From: Gilvimarinus chinensis DSM 19667
GTDB lineage: Bacteria; Pseudomonadota; Gammaproteobacteria; Pseudomonadales; Cellvibrionaceae
Direction: 5' to 3'
NCBI RefSeq assembly: GCF_000377745.1
Contig: NZ_KB898708.1
Coordinates: forward strand, 1 to 64,000
Length of the DNA stretch: 64,000 bases
Made by a program: the position numbers and the translations under genes. Below, piece after piece: positions 32,706 through 42,018 of the stretch; position 1 is the first letter of the stretch; the number at the start of each line of letters is the position of its first letter. The notes under the pieces are model-generated. The model had not been told where the DNA came from. It did no database searches and saw only the letters and a program-made list of their open reading frames with translations.

Positions 32706-32740
32706 AAAAAAGCCCGCGCTGCGAAGTGCGGGCTTTTTTT
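32706..32740 (+). terminator. rho-independent terminator after secF
   Basis: agcccgc (32711-32717) pairs with gcgggct (32728-32734), and A5 upstream with T8 downstream extends the pairing. It is a classic terminator at the end of the secDF transcript. The open frame of the next gene runs into it, which argues against the upstream start of that gene. Confidence 0.92.
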
Positions 32741-32785
32741 TGCGAGTCAATAAAGGGTATGCTTACCGAGGACCTGGAGATAAAA

Positions 32786-34822
32786 ATGACCGAATACCAA
32801 CCCACTATCAGCATGTCTCAACCCTTGGATGATTTAAACGGGGATCAACTTAAGGCATTGGTCGAGCGCTATCGACGTATTTTTTGCGGTAGTGGCTACG
32901 GGTTTTGGGAGTGGGATTTAAACAGTCACTATATCGATTGGTCGGGCGGATTTTGGGAGTCGATCGGTTACGACGACGAAGATCGCAAGCGGTTAACGGA
33001 TGCCCGGCAGCTCCCCGCGTTTATTCATCCGGACGATGTAGAGCAAATGTTTGAGTCGGTGCGTGAGCATCTGCGCACCGCTGAGCCTTTATACACCTGT
33101 TATCGCGTAAAAACGAAGTGGGGGGATTATATCTGGACGCAGGTTCGCGCTGACTCAATCCGTGATGAGTTTGGCCGGGCTATGTATATTTCGGGTGTTA
33201 ATTTCGACATTTCAGAGTTAAAGGATGTCGAGGCCGCTCTGCGTGAGAGTGAGGCGCGCCAAGCTCGGATAATTCAGGCCTCGAACGATGGAATATGGGA
33301 GTGGTACGCTGAGCGCGATGCGTTCCATTTCTCGGCAAGATGCTGGGAACATCTTGGCTATAGCGATGACGCCGAGTTACATAGAAGTGGCAAAGACCTT
33401 ATTAAGTTATGGCGAAGTCATATTCTAAGTGAAGACCTGTCGCTTTTTGATCATGCCCTTGAGTGCCACCTTAAAGACCAGCGGCCTTTCGATGTCGAGT
33501 ACCGTGTGCGTGCCAAAAACGGAGAAATTCGGTGGATTCGGGCGCGAGGAAAAGCCAGTTTTGATTTTGACGGTTTGCCCATGCGTATGTCGGGCACCAA
33601 TATGGACATTACCGATATTAAGCGGGCGGAAGCGCGTGTAATGCGGGCAAAAGAACAGGCCGAAAAAGCAAACTCTGCAAAAAGTGAATTTCTCTCAAGC
33701 ATGAGCCATGAATTGCGAACCCCGTTAAACGCTATTTTAGGCTATGCGCAACTGTTCGAATACGATGATAATTTGAAGCAGGTTCAGAAGGATAACATTC
33801 GTGAGATTCATGCTGCAGGCGAACATTTGTTGCGCTTAATTAATGATGTGCTGGATCTGGCAAAGATCGAATCTGGCACCATGGATACGAGCTTCCAAAA
33901 TGTACTTGTGAGTCGCTTATTGACGGACTGTGTGACATTGCTGCAACCTCAGGCAGATGCGCGAAGCGTGTTAATAAAAACAGATTTTGCAGGGTTGGAC
34001 TCGGCCTGTGTTCGTGCCGATCCTGTGCGGTTGAAACAGGCATTATTAAATCTGATGAGCAATGCCATTAAGTACAACCGTGTCGGCGGAGAGGTCAGTA
34101 TTCAGCTGGAAACGCGCCCGGAGCGAATGCTAAGAGTTCTGGTGCATGACACGGGTTCGGGAATAGATGAGTCTCGCCGTGAAGAAGTGTTTCAGCCTTT
34201 TAATCGATTGCACGCCGAAATGAGTAAGGTAGAGGGGTCTGGCGTCGGGCTGGTTATCACCAAGCAGTTAATTGAGAAAATGGACGGCAATATCGACTTT
34301 ACCAGTACCTCGGGGAAGGGGACGACCTTTTGGGTGGATCTACACGAAGTGAAACCTGCTGAGCCAGTTGTGATGGCCGATGGGGTTCAGGCGGAGGTGG
34401 GGGCGCTGACTGAGTTACGAATAGCTTCACGCCATCATATTCTCTACATTGAAGACAATGCCACCAACATCCGTTTAATGGAGCATTTCTTTAATCGGTA
34501 TAAAAACTTATCGTTAGTGGTTGCTGAAGAACCATTTGTTGGTTTGTACTGTGCCCGCCAGAATCCGCCCTCTGCAATTATTTTAGATATTAATTTACCC
34601 GGGTTAGACGGGTACGAAGTGTTAAATGTGCTGCAAAGCGACCCGGTCACCCAGAAAATTCCGGTGATAGGCTTATCGGCCAACGTGATGTCAATTGATC
34701 TGGAAAAAGGGCGTGAGGCCGGGTTTTACGAGTATTTGACAAAGCCGTTAAGAATCGATCAGCTGGTAAATATACTCAACGACTTGTTGGGTGATGAAAA
34801 GAGCGGTTTTGAGGCGGGTTGA
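32786..34822 (+). CDS. hybrid sensor histidine kinase (PAS-PAS-HisKA-HATPase-REC)
   Basis: From ATG 32786 (GGAG six bases before) the protein has 678 aa. Two PAS domains are seen at about 25-140 (YGFWEWDLNSHYIDWSG) and 150-270 (NDGIWEWYAERDAFHFS), each with a PAC-type end (ISGVNFDISELKD, MSGTNMDITDIKRAE). The HisKA H-box is SMSHELRTPLN with phospho-acceptor H308. The ATPase N and G boxes are NLMSNAIKYN and VHDTGSGIDESRREEVF, then GSGVGLVITKQLI. A receiver domain (about 551-670) has phospho-acceptor D601 (IILDINLPG) and KP at the usual place. There is no membrane helix, so it is cytosolic. No partner gene is adjacent; the signal is unknown. Confidence 0.9.
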   Translation: MTEYQPTISMSQPLDDLNGDQLKALVERYRRIFCGSGYGFWEWDLNSHYIDWSGGFWESIGYDDEDRKRLTDARQLPAFIHPDDVEQMFESVREHLRTAEPLYTCYRVKTKWGDYIWTQVRADSIRDEFGRAMYISGVNFDISELKDVEAALRESEARQARIIQASNDGIWEWYAERDAFHFSARCWEHLGYSDDAELHRSGKDLIKLWRSHILSEDLSLFDHALECHLKDQRPFDVEYRVRAKNGEIRWIRARGKASFDFDGLPMRMSGTNMDITDIKRAEARVMRAKEQAEKANSAKSEFLSSMSHELRTPLNAILGYAQLFEYDDNLKQVQKDNIREIHAAGEHLLRLINDVLDLAKIESGTMDTSFQNVLVSRLLTDCVTLLQPQADARSVLIKTDFAGLDSACVRADPVRLKQALLNLMSNAIKYNRVGGEVSIQLETRPERMLRVLVHDTGSGIDESRREEVFQPFNRLHAEMSKVEGSGVGLVITKQLIEKMDGNIDFTSTSGKGTTFWVDLHEVKPAEPVVMADGVQAEVGALTELRIASRHHILYIEDNATNIRLMEHFFNRYKNLSLVVAEEPFVGLYCARQNPPSAIILDINLPGLDGYEVLNVLQSDPVTQKIPVIGLSANVMSIDLEKGREAGFYEYLTKPLRIDQLVNILNDLLGDEKSGFEAG

Positions 34823-34830
34823 TCTCATAA

Positions 34831-34855
34831 TAGCCGGTACGGCTTGTACCGGCTA
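34831..34855. terminator. hairpin between convergent kinase and suhB genes
   Basis: tagccggtac and gtaccggcta form a perfect 10-bp stem around ggctt in the 43-base gap between two convergent genes. It has no long T-run on either side, so it is a weak or rho-assisted terminator for both. Confidence 0.6.
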
Positions 34856-34865
34856 AAAGGTTTAT

Positions 34866-35669
34866 TTAGCGAATGTGGCCCATGTGCTTTTTCACAATTT
34901 GCAGTACGGGCTTGAAGACTTTGGGGCTGCCGCACACCACATGTCCGGTTTCGTAGTGAGTGTTGCCACCGTTAAAGTCACTTACCAGTCCGCCCGCTTC
35001 TTTAACCAGTAGTAGGCCGGCCGCAATATCCCATTGATTTAGGTTCATTTCCCAGAAGGCGTCAAAACGACCTGCAGCTACATAGGCCAAATCCAGTGCG
35101 GCAGAGCCGGGGCGGCGAATGCCTGAGGTTTGCCCTGCAATTTCTTGTACTGCAGCCAGGTAGGCGGATATGTTTTCCAGGGCATAACCGCTAAAGGGAA
35201 TGCCTGTACCGATAAGTGCACCGGCCAATCCTTTGCGGTTACTGACACGTATACGGCGACCGTTTAAAGCAGCGCCACGCCCGCGGCTGGCGGTAAATTC
35301 TTCACGTTTGATGGGGTCGTAGACAACAGCGTGCTCCAGCTGCCCTTTGATACGGCAGGCAATAGAGACTGAAAAGTGAGGGATACCATGAATAAAATTG
35401 GTGGTGCCATCCAGAGGGTCAATAATCCATTCGACATCAGAGTTGCTGCCCGGTTGAGAGCCGCCTTCTTCGCCAATAATGCTGTGGTCCGGATAGGCTT
35501 TTCTAAGGTGATATATGATTTCTTTTTCAGCGGCTTTGTCGATTTCGGTCACAAAGTCGTTGCGGCCTTTTTCCTCGATAGCTACAACATCTAAGCGCTC
35601 GGTTGCGCGCTCAATAATTTCACCGGCCTTGCGCGCCGCGCGCAGGGCAATTGTCAGCATGGGTTCCAT
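34866..35669 (-). CDS. suhB: inositol-1-monophosphatase family protein SuhB
   Basis: SuhB hydrolyses inositol monophosphate and in E. coli also associates with RNA polymerase as part of the rRNA antitermination complex. The 267-aa protein has the two family motifs: WIIDPLDGTTNFIHG (metal-binding aspartates) at about 83-97 and NQWDIAAGLLLVKEAGG at about 210-226. The glutamate of IIGEEGG supplies another metal ligand. Length and start (MEPMLTIALRAARKAGEII) are normal. It is divergent from trmJ, with about 190 bases between the genes; suhB-trmJ-iscR is the common order in gammaproteobacteria. Confidence 0.95.
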   Translation of the reverse strand: MEPMLTIALRAARKAGEIIERATERLDVVAIEEKGRNDFVTEIDKAAEKEIIYHLRKAYPDHSIIGEEGGSQPGSNSDVEWIIDPLDGTTNFIHGIPHFSVSIACRIKGQLEHAVVYDPIKREEFTASRGRGAALNGRRIRVSNRKGLAGALIGTGIPFSGYALENISAYLAAVQEIAGQTSGIRRPGSAALDLAYVAAGRFDAFWEMNLNQWDIAAGLLLVKEAGGLVSDFNGGNTHYETGHVVCGSPKVFKPVLQIVKKHMGHIR

Positions 35670-35858
35670 GGGGGCACCAGTTACGAAAGAGGGTTTAAAG
35701 AACGGGGGCCGGGGTGGCCGAGGCGGCGATTATAACAACGCCTGCGCCGCTTACCAAGGAAAACTCAGCAAGCTTCTGCAGGCTACTACGCCAAGGGCGA
35801 CAAGTTTGTTAAAATGCCGCGCTTTTGGCGCCTGTGGCGCGCAACCCGAGGCAGCTCC

Positions 35859-36644
35859 ATGAGTGATAATCAACTGGATAAGGTACGTATCGTACTGGTC
35901 AACACATCTCACCCAGGTAATATCGGCGGCGCTGCCCGGGCGATAAAAAATATGGGGTTGTCTCGTTTGTATCTGGTGGCGCCCAAAGAATTTCCCGCCG
36001 AAAAGGCCGTGTGGCGCGCAGCCGGCGCTCTCGATGTGCTGGACAATGCCGTGGTGGTGGAGACACTGGACGAGGCCATCGAAGGCTGTGGCCTAGTGGT
36101 CGGCACCAGTGCGCGCGAGCGTCGCATTCCCTGGCCGTTGGTGAATCCGCGCGAGTGCGCAGAAAAGGCGGTGCACGAGGCTGAGCAGCACGAGGTAGCA
36201 ATTTTGTTTGGCCGCGAAGACCGAGGCCTGACCAATGAAGAGCTGCACAAGTGTCACAACCATGTGCACATTCCAGCCAACGACGAATATAGCTCCCTCA
36301 ACCTGGCCGCAGCGGTGCAGGTGATTTCCTATGAGTTGCGCATGGCCTGGCTGACCGCTAAAGATGGCAAGGCGCCGACCTTCGACGACTGGGATGTGCC
36401 TCCTGCCAAGGTCGAGGCGATGGAGCGCTATTACGAGCATTTACAGCAAACCCTGGAGCATCTGGGCTTTTTGGAGCCGGATAATCCGCGCCAAACCATG
36501 ACGCGTTTACGCCGTTTGTATAATCGAATTCGTATGGATGAAATGGAGTTGTCGATACTGCGCGGTGTGCTCACGGCGACCCAAAATTATATCTATCACG
36601 CCGAGCGAAAGCTCGAAAATAACGATGGTGGGCGGCAAGAGTAA
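35859..36644 (+). CDS. trmJ: tRNA (cytidine/uridine-32-2'-O)-methyltransferase TrmJ
   Basis: TrmJ methylates the ribose of nucleotide 32 in several tRNAs. It is a SPOUT enzyme (trefoil knot). The N-terminal segment VRIVLVNTSHPGNIGGAARAIKNMG and the knot motifs ILFGREDRGLTNEEL and YSSLNLAAAVQVISYE are characteristic. From ATG 35859 it has 261 aa (E. coli 246). The frame is open back to 35814, but the upstream part is unlikely, since it overlaps the probable promoter (ttaaaat). A roughly 115-base gap with a strong promoter separates it from iscR. Confidence 0.94.
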   Translation: MSDNQLDKVRIVLVNTSHPGNIGGAARAIKNMGLSRLYLVAPKEFPAEKAVWRAAGALDVLDNAVVVETLDEAIEGCGLVVGTSARERRIPWPLVNPRECAEKAVHEAEQHEVAILFGREDRGLTNEELHKCHNHVHIPANDEYSSLNLAAAVQVISYELRMAWLTAKDGKAPTFDDWDVPPAKVEAMERYYEHLQQTLEHLGFLEPDNPRQTMTRLRRLYNRIRMDEMELSILRGVLTATQNYIYHAERKLENNDGGRQE

Positions 36645-36664
36645 GGCTGCAGGCCGCGTGAGAC

Positions 36665-36693
36665 TTGGAATTTTGTGAATAGTTGAGTAAAAT
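36665..36693 (+). promoter_or_regulatory. promoter of the iscR-suf operon
   Basis: TTGGAA (36665-36670) and TAAAAT (36688-36693) are separated by exactly 17 bases, and lie about 65 bases before the iscR start. The -10 box lies inside the IscR site described separately, which would give repression by steric block. Confidence 0.65.
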
Positions 36694-36703
36694 ACTCAGT
36701 TAT
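36679..36703. promoter_or_regulatory. IscR type-1-like operator
   Basis: This 25-base site reads ATAGTTGAGTAAA followed by ATACTCAGTTAT and matches the known E. coli IscR type-1 consensus (ATASYYGACTR-www-YAGTCRRSTAT) at all but three positions, with near-perfect dyad symmetry (TTGAGT/ACTCAG). It covers the -10 box of the iscR promoter. In E. coli, [2Fe-2S]-IscR binds such sites to repress its own operon when cluster supply is sufficient. Confidence 0.75.
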
Positions 36704-36759
36704 TATGAGTGCGGGATCACAATCACTGCACGCCGTTTCACTGAAAGCCTTGAAACACC

Positions 36760-37233
36760 ATGCGACTGACCACCAAAGGCCGCTATGCGGTCACTGCTAT
36801 GTTGGATTTGGCGCTGCACAGCGATGCGGGGCCGGTGAGCCTGGCGGATATTTCCGAGCGCCAAGGCATCTCTCTGTCTTATCTTGAGCAGTTGTTTTCC
36901 AAGTTGCGCCGCGAAGATCTGGTGATCAGTATTCGCGGCCCCGGTGGAGGCTATCGTTTAGCGGCTGAGGCCAGCCGGGTTTCGGTGGCGCAGGTAGTCG
37001 ATGCGGTCAGCGAGTCACTGGATGCCACCAAATGTCAGGGCAAGGGCGATTGTCAGGACGGTGAGATTTGCATCACCCACCACCTTTGGCAGGATCTAAG
37101 TGGTCAGATACATGAGTTCCTCAGTGGTATTTCTCTCGCGGACCTAGTGGCCCGGCGCGATATTCAGACGGTCTGTCAGCGTCAGGATCTGCGCCGCGAG
37201 GGTCGGCAGATTCTCTGTAGCGATTTAGGGTGA
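36760..37233 (+). CDS. iscR: Fe-S cluster-responsive regulator IscR
   Basis: IscR is an Rrf2-family winged-helix repressor that senses Fe-S demand through a [2Fe-2S] cluster. The DNA-binding domain is seen at 1-65 ([38 protein letters not shown]). Cluster ligands C92, C98, C104 and H107 are all present in [18 protein letters not shown]. The 157-aa length is normal (E. coli 162). It heads the operon iscR-iscS-sufBCDS-sufA-sufT-sufE and starts 4 bases before iscS's start region. With an operator at its own promoter it most likely controls the whole cluster by feedback. Confidence 0.96.
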   Translation: MRLTTKGRYAVTAMLDLALHSDAGPVSLADISERQGISLSYLEQLFSKLRREDLVISIRGPGGGYRLAAEASRVSVAQVVDAVSESLDATKCQGKGDCQDGEICITHHLWQDLSGQIHEFLSGISLADLVARRDIQTVCQRQDLRREGRQILCSDLG

Positions 37234-37237
37234 TCTG

Positions 37238-38380
37238 ATGCAGCCGATTTATCTCGATTATGCCGCCACAACACCTGTGGCGCCACAGGCCGCAGCCGCT
37301 ATGGCCGAGTGTTTGAAACGTGATGGCAATTTTGCCAACCCGGCTTCTCGCTCGCACATTTATGGCTGGCAGGCCGAAGAGGCAGTAGAAGCCGCCAGGG
37401 GCCAGGTCGCGGCGCTGCTGGGCGCCGATGCTCGTGAAATTGTTTGGACTAGCGGCGCGACAGAGGCCAATAACCTTGCCCTAAAAGGTGTGTGTGAATC
37501 GGGGGATCATCTGCTGGCAAGTGCCATTGAGCACAAAGCGGTGCTCGACCCGGCCCAGTGGTTGGTTGGCCAGGGGGTAAAGCTCGATCTGCTCAAGCCA
37601 GACGCCACCGGATTGGTGAGCGCACAGGCCGTAGCCGAGGCCATTACCGCTGAGACCAAATTAGTCAGTGTCATGTTGGTGAATAACGAATTGGGGACCA
37701 TTAACCCAATTGCGGAAATTGCCAAAGTCTGTCGTGACAAAGGTTGTCTGCTGCATGTGGACGCCGCTCAGGCGGTGGGCAAGATGCCGGTGGATGTCAA
37801 AGCTCTGGACGTAGACTTGCTGTCGGTGTCTGCACACAAGCTGTATGGCCCCAAGGGTATTGGAGCATTGTATGTGCGTCGCAGCCCAGAGATTGAAGTA
37901 AAAGCCCAGATTCACGGCGGCGGCCACGAACGCGGTATGCGTTCGGGCACCTTGCCCACCCATCAGTGCGTGGGGTTCGGGGTGGCTTGTGAACTAGCAG
38001 CAGCGCAAATGGAGTCGGATCAGCAACGTCTTGAGCCCTTGCGCGACAAACTCTGGCATGGAATTAAAAATCTGCCGGGTGTGCGTTTGAACGGTCACCC
38101 GGAGCAGCGGCTCTACACTCACTTAAATGTCGCTTTTAGCGGCATTGATGGGGAAATGCTCCTGCTCAGTCTGCGCCGTTTGGCGCTTTCGACGGGCTCG
38201 GCGTGCACGTCCGCGACTATGGCGCCGAGCTACGTGCTCAAGGCCATTGGTCTTGATGATGCCGCGGCGCTTTCGTCGCTGCGTATCAGCCTTGGGCGCG
38301 ACACCAGTAGTGCGGATATAGAACAGGCCATCTCACATATTTGTGAGGTGGTGGGCAAGTTGCAAAGCAAAGCAAGTTAA
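37238..38380 (+). CDS. iscS: cysteine desulfurase, IscS/NifS type
   Basis: A PLP enzyme of group I that takes sulfur from cysteine to form a persulfide for Fe-S assembly and tRNA thiolation. The 380-aa protein has YLDYAATTPV at the N-terminus, the PLP region VSAHKLYGPKGIGALYVR and the mobile-loop Cys in STGSACTSATM (C323). It is about 25 residues shorter than E. coli IscS (404), mainly at the C-terminus, so a NifS-like or IscS-like label is equally fair. It lies 4 bases after iscR. No iscU, hscBA or fdx follows; sufB comes next after 96 bases. Confidence 0.92.
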   Translation: MQPIYLDYAATTPVAPQAAAAMAECLKRDGNFANPASRSHIYGWQAEEAVEAARGQVAALLGADAREIVWTSGATEANNLALKGVCESGDHLLASAIEHKAVLDPAQWLVGQGVKLDLLKPDATGLVSAQAVAEAITAETKLVSVMLVNNELGTINPIAEIAKVCRDKGCLLHVDAAQAVGKMPVDVKALDVDLLSVSAHKLYGPKGIGALYVRRSPEIEVKAQIHGGGHERGMRSGTLPTHQCVGFGVACELAAAQMESDQQRLEPLRDKLWHGIKNLPGVRLNGHPEQRLYTHLNVAFSGIDGEMLLLSLRRLALSTGSACTSATMAPSYVLKAIGLDDAAALSSLRISLGRDTSSADIEQAISHICEVVGKLQSKAS

Positions 38381-38476
38381 AGACGGCAATCAAACCGCTT
38401 TTGGGCAGCGTTAGCTGCAAGTGATTAGCAGGTGGGCAACGCCCGCCACTTCACACAGGTGAAGAAGAGGTGAAAC

Positions 38477-39913
38477 ATGTCTGAACAGGTCGAACACCTA
38501 ATCAGAAAAGAGTATGCCGCCGGTTTCCATACGGCGATTGACACAGATACCTTGCCGCCCGGCTTGAACGAAGAGGTGGTGCGGTTTATTTCCGCGAAAA
38601 AGAATGAGCCCGAGTGGTTGCTCGAATGGCGTCTGCAGGCGTTTCGTGCCTGGCAGGAAATGGAAGAGCCAGAGTGGGCGCACGTGGATTACCCCAAAGT
38701 CGACTATCAGGCGATTTCATATTTTTCTTCGCCCAAGAGCATGGAAGATAAGCCTAAAAGCCTCGACGAAGTAGACCCCAAGCTGCTGGAAACCTATGAA
38801 AAGCTGGGCATTCCCTTGCACGAGCAGGAAATGTTGGCAGGCGTTGCCATGGATGTGGTTTTCGACTCGGTGAGCGTGGTCACGACCTTTCGCGAAAAGC
38901 TTGAAGAAGCGGGCGTGCTGTTTTGTTCCATCAGCGAAGCGGTGGAAAAATACCCCGAACTGGTTAAGCAGCATCTGGGCTCAGTGGTGCCGCAAAAGGA
39001 TAACTACTTTGCCGCTCTGAACTCGGCGGTGTTCTCCGATGGTTCGTTTGTTTACATTCCTAAAGGTGTTCGATGCCCCATGGAGCTGTCGACCTACTTC
39101 CGAATCAATGAGCAAAACACCGGCCAGTTTGAGCGCACCCTGATCGTTGCCGAAGAGGGGGCTTACGTCAGTTATCTTGAGGGGTGTACCGCACCCATGC
39201 GTGATGAAAACCAATTGCACGCGGCGGTGGTTGAGTTAGTGGCTAAAGATAATGCCGAAATTAAATACTCAACGGTGCAAAACTGGTATCCCGGCGATGA
39301 AAACGGTAAAGGCGGTATCTATAATTTTGTGACCAAGCGCGGGGTGTGTCATACCCGTGCGAAAATCAGCTGGACTCAGGTCGAAACAGGTTCTGCTGTG
39401 ACATGGAAGTACCCAAGCTGTGTTCTTCGTGGTGATCACAGTGTGGGCGAGTTTTACTCAGTCGCGCTGACCAATAATTATCAGCAGGCCGATACCGGTA
39501 CCAAGATGATTCATATCGGTAAAAACACCCGCTCTACCATCATTTCAAAAGGCATATCGGCGGGTAAAAGCCAAAATTGCTATCGCGGCCTGGTGCGTAT
39601 GAATCCGGGCGCGGAAGGCGCACGTAACTATACCCAGTGTGACTCGCTGTTAATCGGTGATCGCTGTGGTGCGCACACCTTCCCGTATATCGAAAGTAAA
39701 AACCCAAGCGCGGTAATTGAGCACGAGGCTACCACCTCAAAAGTGAGTGACGATCAAATGTTCCTGTGTCAGCAGCGTGGTCTGGACGCGGAAAAAGCAG
39801 TATCGATGATCGTTAACGGCTTCTGCCGCGAAGTGTTTAAAGAACTGCCTATGGAGTTTGCGGTTGAGGCCGGCAAGCTGCTTGAAGTGAGCCTTGAGGG
39901 CTCGGTAGGTTAA
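38477..39913 (+). CDS. sufB: Fe-S cluster scaffold subunit SufB
   Basis: SufB is part of the SufBC2D scaffold on which clusters are built. The 478-aa protein shows the family's long beta-helix core ([43 protein letters not shown] region) and a C-terminal [18 protein letters not shown]-type segment (here [18 protein letters not shown]). The acidic N-terminus with [18 protein letters not shown] is typical. The start ATG follows gaagaggtg. It precedes sufC after 45 bases in the same operon. Length matches (E. coli 495). Confidence 0.96.
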   Translation: MSEQVEHLIRKEYAAGFHTAIDTDTLPPGLNEEVVRFISAKKNEPEWLLEWRLQAFRAWQEMEEPEWAHVDYPKVDYQAISYFSSPKSMEDKPKSLDEVDPKLLETYEKLGIPLHEQEMLAGVAMDVVFDSVSVVTTFREKLEEAGVLFCSISEAVEKYPELVKQHLGSVVPQKDNYFAALNSAVFSDGSFVYIPKGVRCPMELSTYFRINEQNTGQFERTLIVAEEGAYVSYLEGCTAPMRDENQLHAAVVELVAKDNAEIKYSTVQNWYPGDENGKGGIYNFVTKRGVCHTRAKISWTQVETGSAVTWKYPSCVLRGDHSVGEFYSVALTNNYQQADTGTKMIHIGKNTRSTIISKGISAGKSQNCYRGLVRMNPGAEGARNYTQCDSLLIGDRCGAHTFPYIESKNPSAVIEHEATTSKVSDDQMFLCQQRGLDAEKAVSMIVNGFCREVFKELPMEFAVEAGKLLEVSLEGSVG

Positions 39914-39958
39914 ATCGAAAATCAGGCCGCGGCCTGACCGACAAGAGATGATCAAGTC

Positions 39959-40708
39959 ATGTTAAGCATTAACAATCTCTGCGCCAGCGTTGAAGACAAA
40001 GATATTCTAAAAGGCCTGAGCCTGGACATTAAGCCGGGTGAGGTTCATGCCATTATGGGGCCCAATGGTGCGGGTAAAAGTACACTGGGCAGCGTGCTCG
40101 CTGGGCGCGAAGCATTTTCGGTTACCGATGGTTCAGTGGCCTTTGCTGACAAAGACCTGCTGGAGTTGGACGTTGAAGAGCGTGCACGCGAAGGTTTGTT
40201 TTTGGCGTTTCAGTACCCGGTGGAAATCCCCGGCGTGAGTAATATGGAATTTTTAAAAGCTTCGGTCGATGCCGTGCGCAAGCATCAGGGGAAACCTGAG
40301 TTGTCCAGCGTCGAATTTATGAAGCTTGCCCGCGAAACCAGTAAGAAAGTGAAGCTCGACCAGGCTTTTTTAAAGCGTGGGGTGAATGAGGGCTTTTCCG
40401 GCGGCGAGAAAAAGCGCAATGAAATTCTGCAGATGATGCTGCTCGAGCCCAAGCTTTGTATTCTGGATGAAACGGATTCCGGCTTGGATATCGACGCATT
40501 GCAGACCGTTGCCGACGGTGTGAACGCTATGCGCAGTGCGGAACGCAGCTTCATTGTGGTAACCCACTACCAGCGTCTCTTGGATTACATCGTGCCAGAT
40601 TTTGTTCACGTTTTGGCCGATGGAAAAATTGTCAAATCTGGCGATAAAAGTCTGGCTAAGGAATTAGAAGCGAAGGGTTACAGCTGGCTAGAAGGTGAGG
40701 TGGCTTAA
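39959..40708 (+). CDS. sufC: Fe-S assembly ATPase SufC
   Basis: SufC is the ABC-type ATPase that works with SufB and SufD. The 249-aa protein has Walker A GPNGAGKST (about 35-43), the signature GFSGGEKKRNEILQMM, Walker B LCILDETDSGLDID and the H-loop VTHYQRLLDY. The SufC-type SGGEKKRNE signature distinguishes it from transport ATPases. It overlaps sufD by 1 base (TAATG), showing tight coupling. Length matches the E. coli protein (248 aa). Confidence 0.97.
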   Translation: MLSINNLCASVEDKDILKGLSLDIKPGEVHAIMGPNGAGKSTLGSVLAGREAFSVTDGSVAFADKDLLELDVEERAREGLFLAFQYPVEIPGVSNMEFLKASVDAVRKHQGKPELSSVEFMKLARETSKKVKLDQAFLKRGVNEGFSGGEKKRNEILQMMLLEPKLCILDETDSGLDIDALQTVADGVNAMRSAERSFIVVTHYQRLLDYIVPDFVHVLADGKIVKSGDKSLAKELEAKGYSWLEGEVA

Positions 40709-42018
40709 TGGGCGATTTGCAAACCGCTGCGCTGAAGCTCGCTGAAACGCAAAGCGCGCCCGCTTGGCTCGATGCTGTGCGCCGCCGCGGGGCCGAGCGT
40801 TTTGCTGCAACCCCCTGGCCTAACCGTCGCACAGAAAACTGGAAATACACCTCATTGGCCGGTCTTGCGAAAAAAGAGTTGAGGCTGCCCGAGGTTCAGC
40901 CGGTATCTGTGCCAGAGAAGGACTTGATAGCGCTAGATGCCTATAAGTTAGTATTTGTAAATGGCGTGTTGGATCAAGCGCAGTCAGATTCTTTACCCGA
41001 TGCAGTGGCAACTTTTGCCTCGGTGAATGAACAACAGATTGAGCTTGTGCAGAGCCGTTTAGGAGCCCTGGCGGACAGTTCGCAACATCTTTTTGCCGCT
41101 TTAAGCGAGGCCGCGTCTACTGAGGGCGTGGTAGTGCACGTCACGGCAGGCCAAAAGCTTGATAAACCCTTGTATGTGGTTAACTACTCCAGTGGCGAAG
41201 CGGCGCAATTGATTGCAACACGTGTGCTGGTGGTTTTAGGTGTTGGAGCTGAAGCTGAAATTATTGAACAATTTATTTCCAGCGATGCACAGCAAGCCAA
41301 TTTAGTTGCCGCGCAAACAGAAATCTTTCTCGCGGACAATGCCAGTGTTCAGCATTATCGCCTTAATCTTGAGCAAGAAGGCATAACCCATGCGGGCGGT
41401 GTTTTTGTCGAGTTGGGGCGCGATGCAAACTTCGATGGTTTTGCCATTGCCAAAGGTGGTGAGCTGATTCGTAACGATTACGTTTTAGAGCATTGCGGTC
41501 CGGGAGCGCACGTAGAGTTGCAAGGCGTGTATATGCCGCGTGGCCAGCAGGTGGTTGACTACCACACCAACATTAAACACCGTGTTGCTCATTGCACTAG
41601 CAATGAGGTATTTCGCGGGATTATCGGTGATCGTGCCAAAGCCGTATTTAACGGCCGGATTCATATTTTTGAAGATGCGCAAAAAACGCTGGCCGAGTTA
41701 TCCAACAAAAACCTGTTGACCTCGAATCGTGCTGAAATCGATACCAAGCCAGAGCTTGAGATTTACGCTGACGATGTTAAGTGTGCTCACGGGGCAACCG
41801 TGGCGCAGTTGGATGATGAGGCGCTCTATTACCTGCAGACTCGTGGAGTGAGTAAAGAACAGGCTAAGGTGATGATGAGTTTTGGCTTTATTAATGAGTT
41901 GATTCAAACCATCAAAAATGAAGCTGTGATGAATTACTTACTGCCTATTCTTGCAGAGCAGTTCGGCCGGGAAAATGAGTTGTTGCAACTGGAGGCTGAG
42001 TCTTTTGACGAGCTTTGA
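40708..42018 (+). CDS. sufD: Fe-S cluster assembly subunit SufD
   Basis: SufD pairs with SufB in the SufBC2D complex and supports iron entry. The 436-aa protein has the characteristic C-terminal half: GGELIRNDYVLEHCGPGAHVEL, VVDYHTNIKHRVAHCTSNEVFRGI, and KCAHGATVAQLDDEALYYLQTRG. The N-terminal region begins with RTENWKYTSLAGL, normal for SufD. The start is the ATG overlapping the sufC stop, and sufS begins within its end. Confidence 0.95.
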   Translation: MGDLQTAALKLAETQSAPAWLDAVRRRGAERFAATPWPNRRTENWKYTSLAGLAKKELRLPEVQPVSVPEKDLIALDAYKLVFVNGVLDQAQSDSLPDAVATFASVNEQQIELVQSRLGALADSSQHLFAALSEAASTEGVVVHVTAGQKLDKPLYVVNYSSGEAAQLIATRVLVVLGVGAEAEIIEQFISSDAQQANLVAAQTEIFLADNASVQHYRLNLEQEGITHAGGVFVELGRDANFDGFAIAKGGELIRNDYVLEHCGPGAHVELQGVYMPRGQQVVDYHTNIKHRVAHCTSNEVFRGIIGDRAKAVFNGRIHIFEDAQKTLAELSNKNLLTSNRAEIDTKPELEIYADDVKCAHGATVAQLDDEALYYLQTRGVSKEQAKVMMSFGFINELIQTIKNEAVMNYLLPILAEQFGRENELLQLEAESFDEL

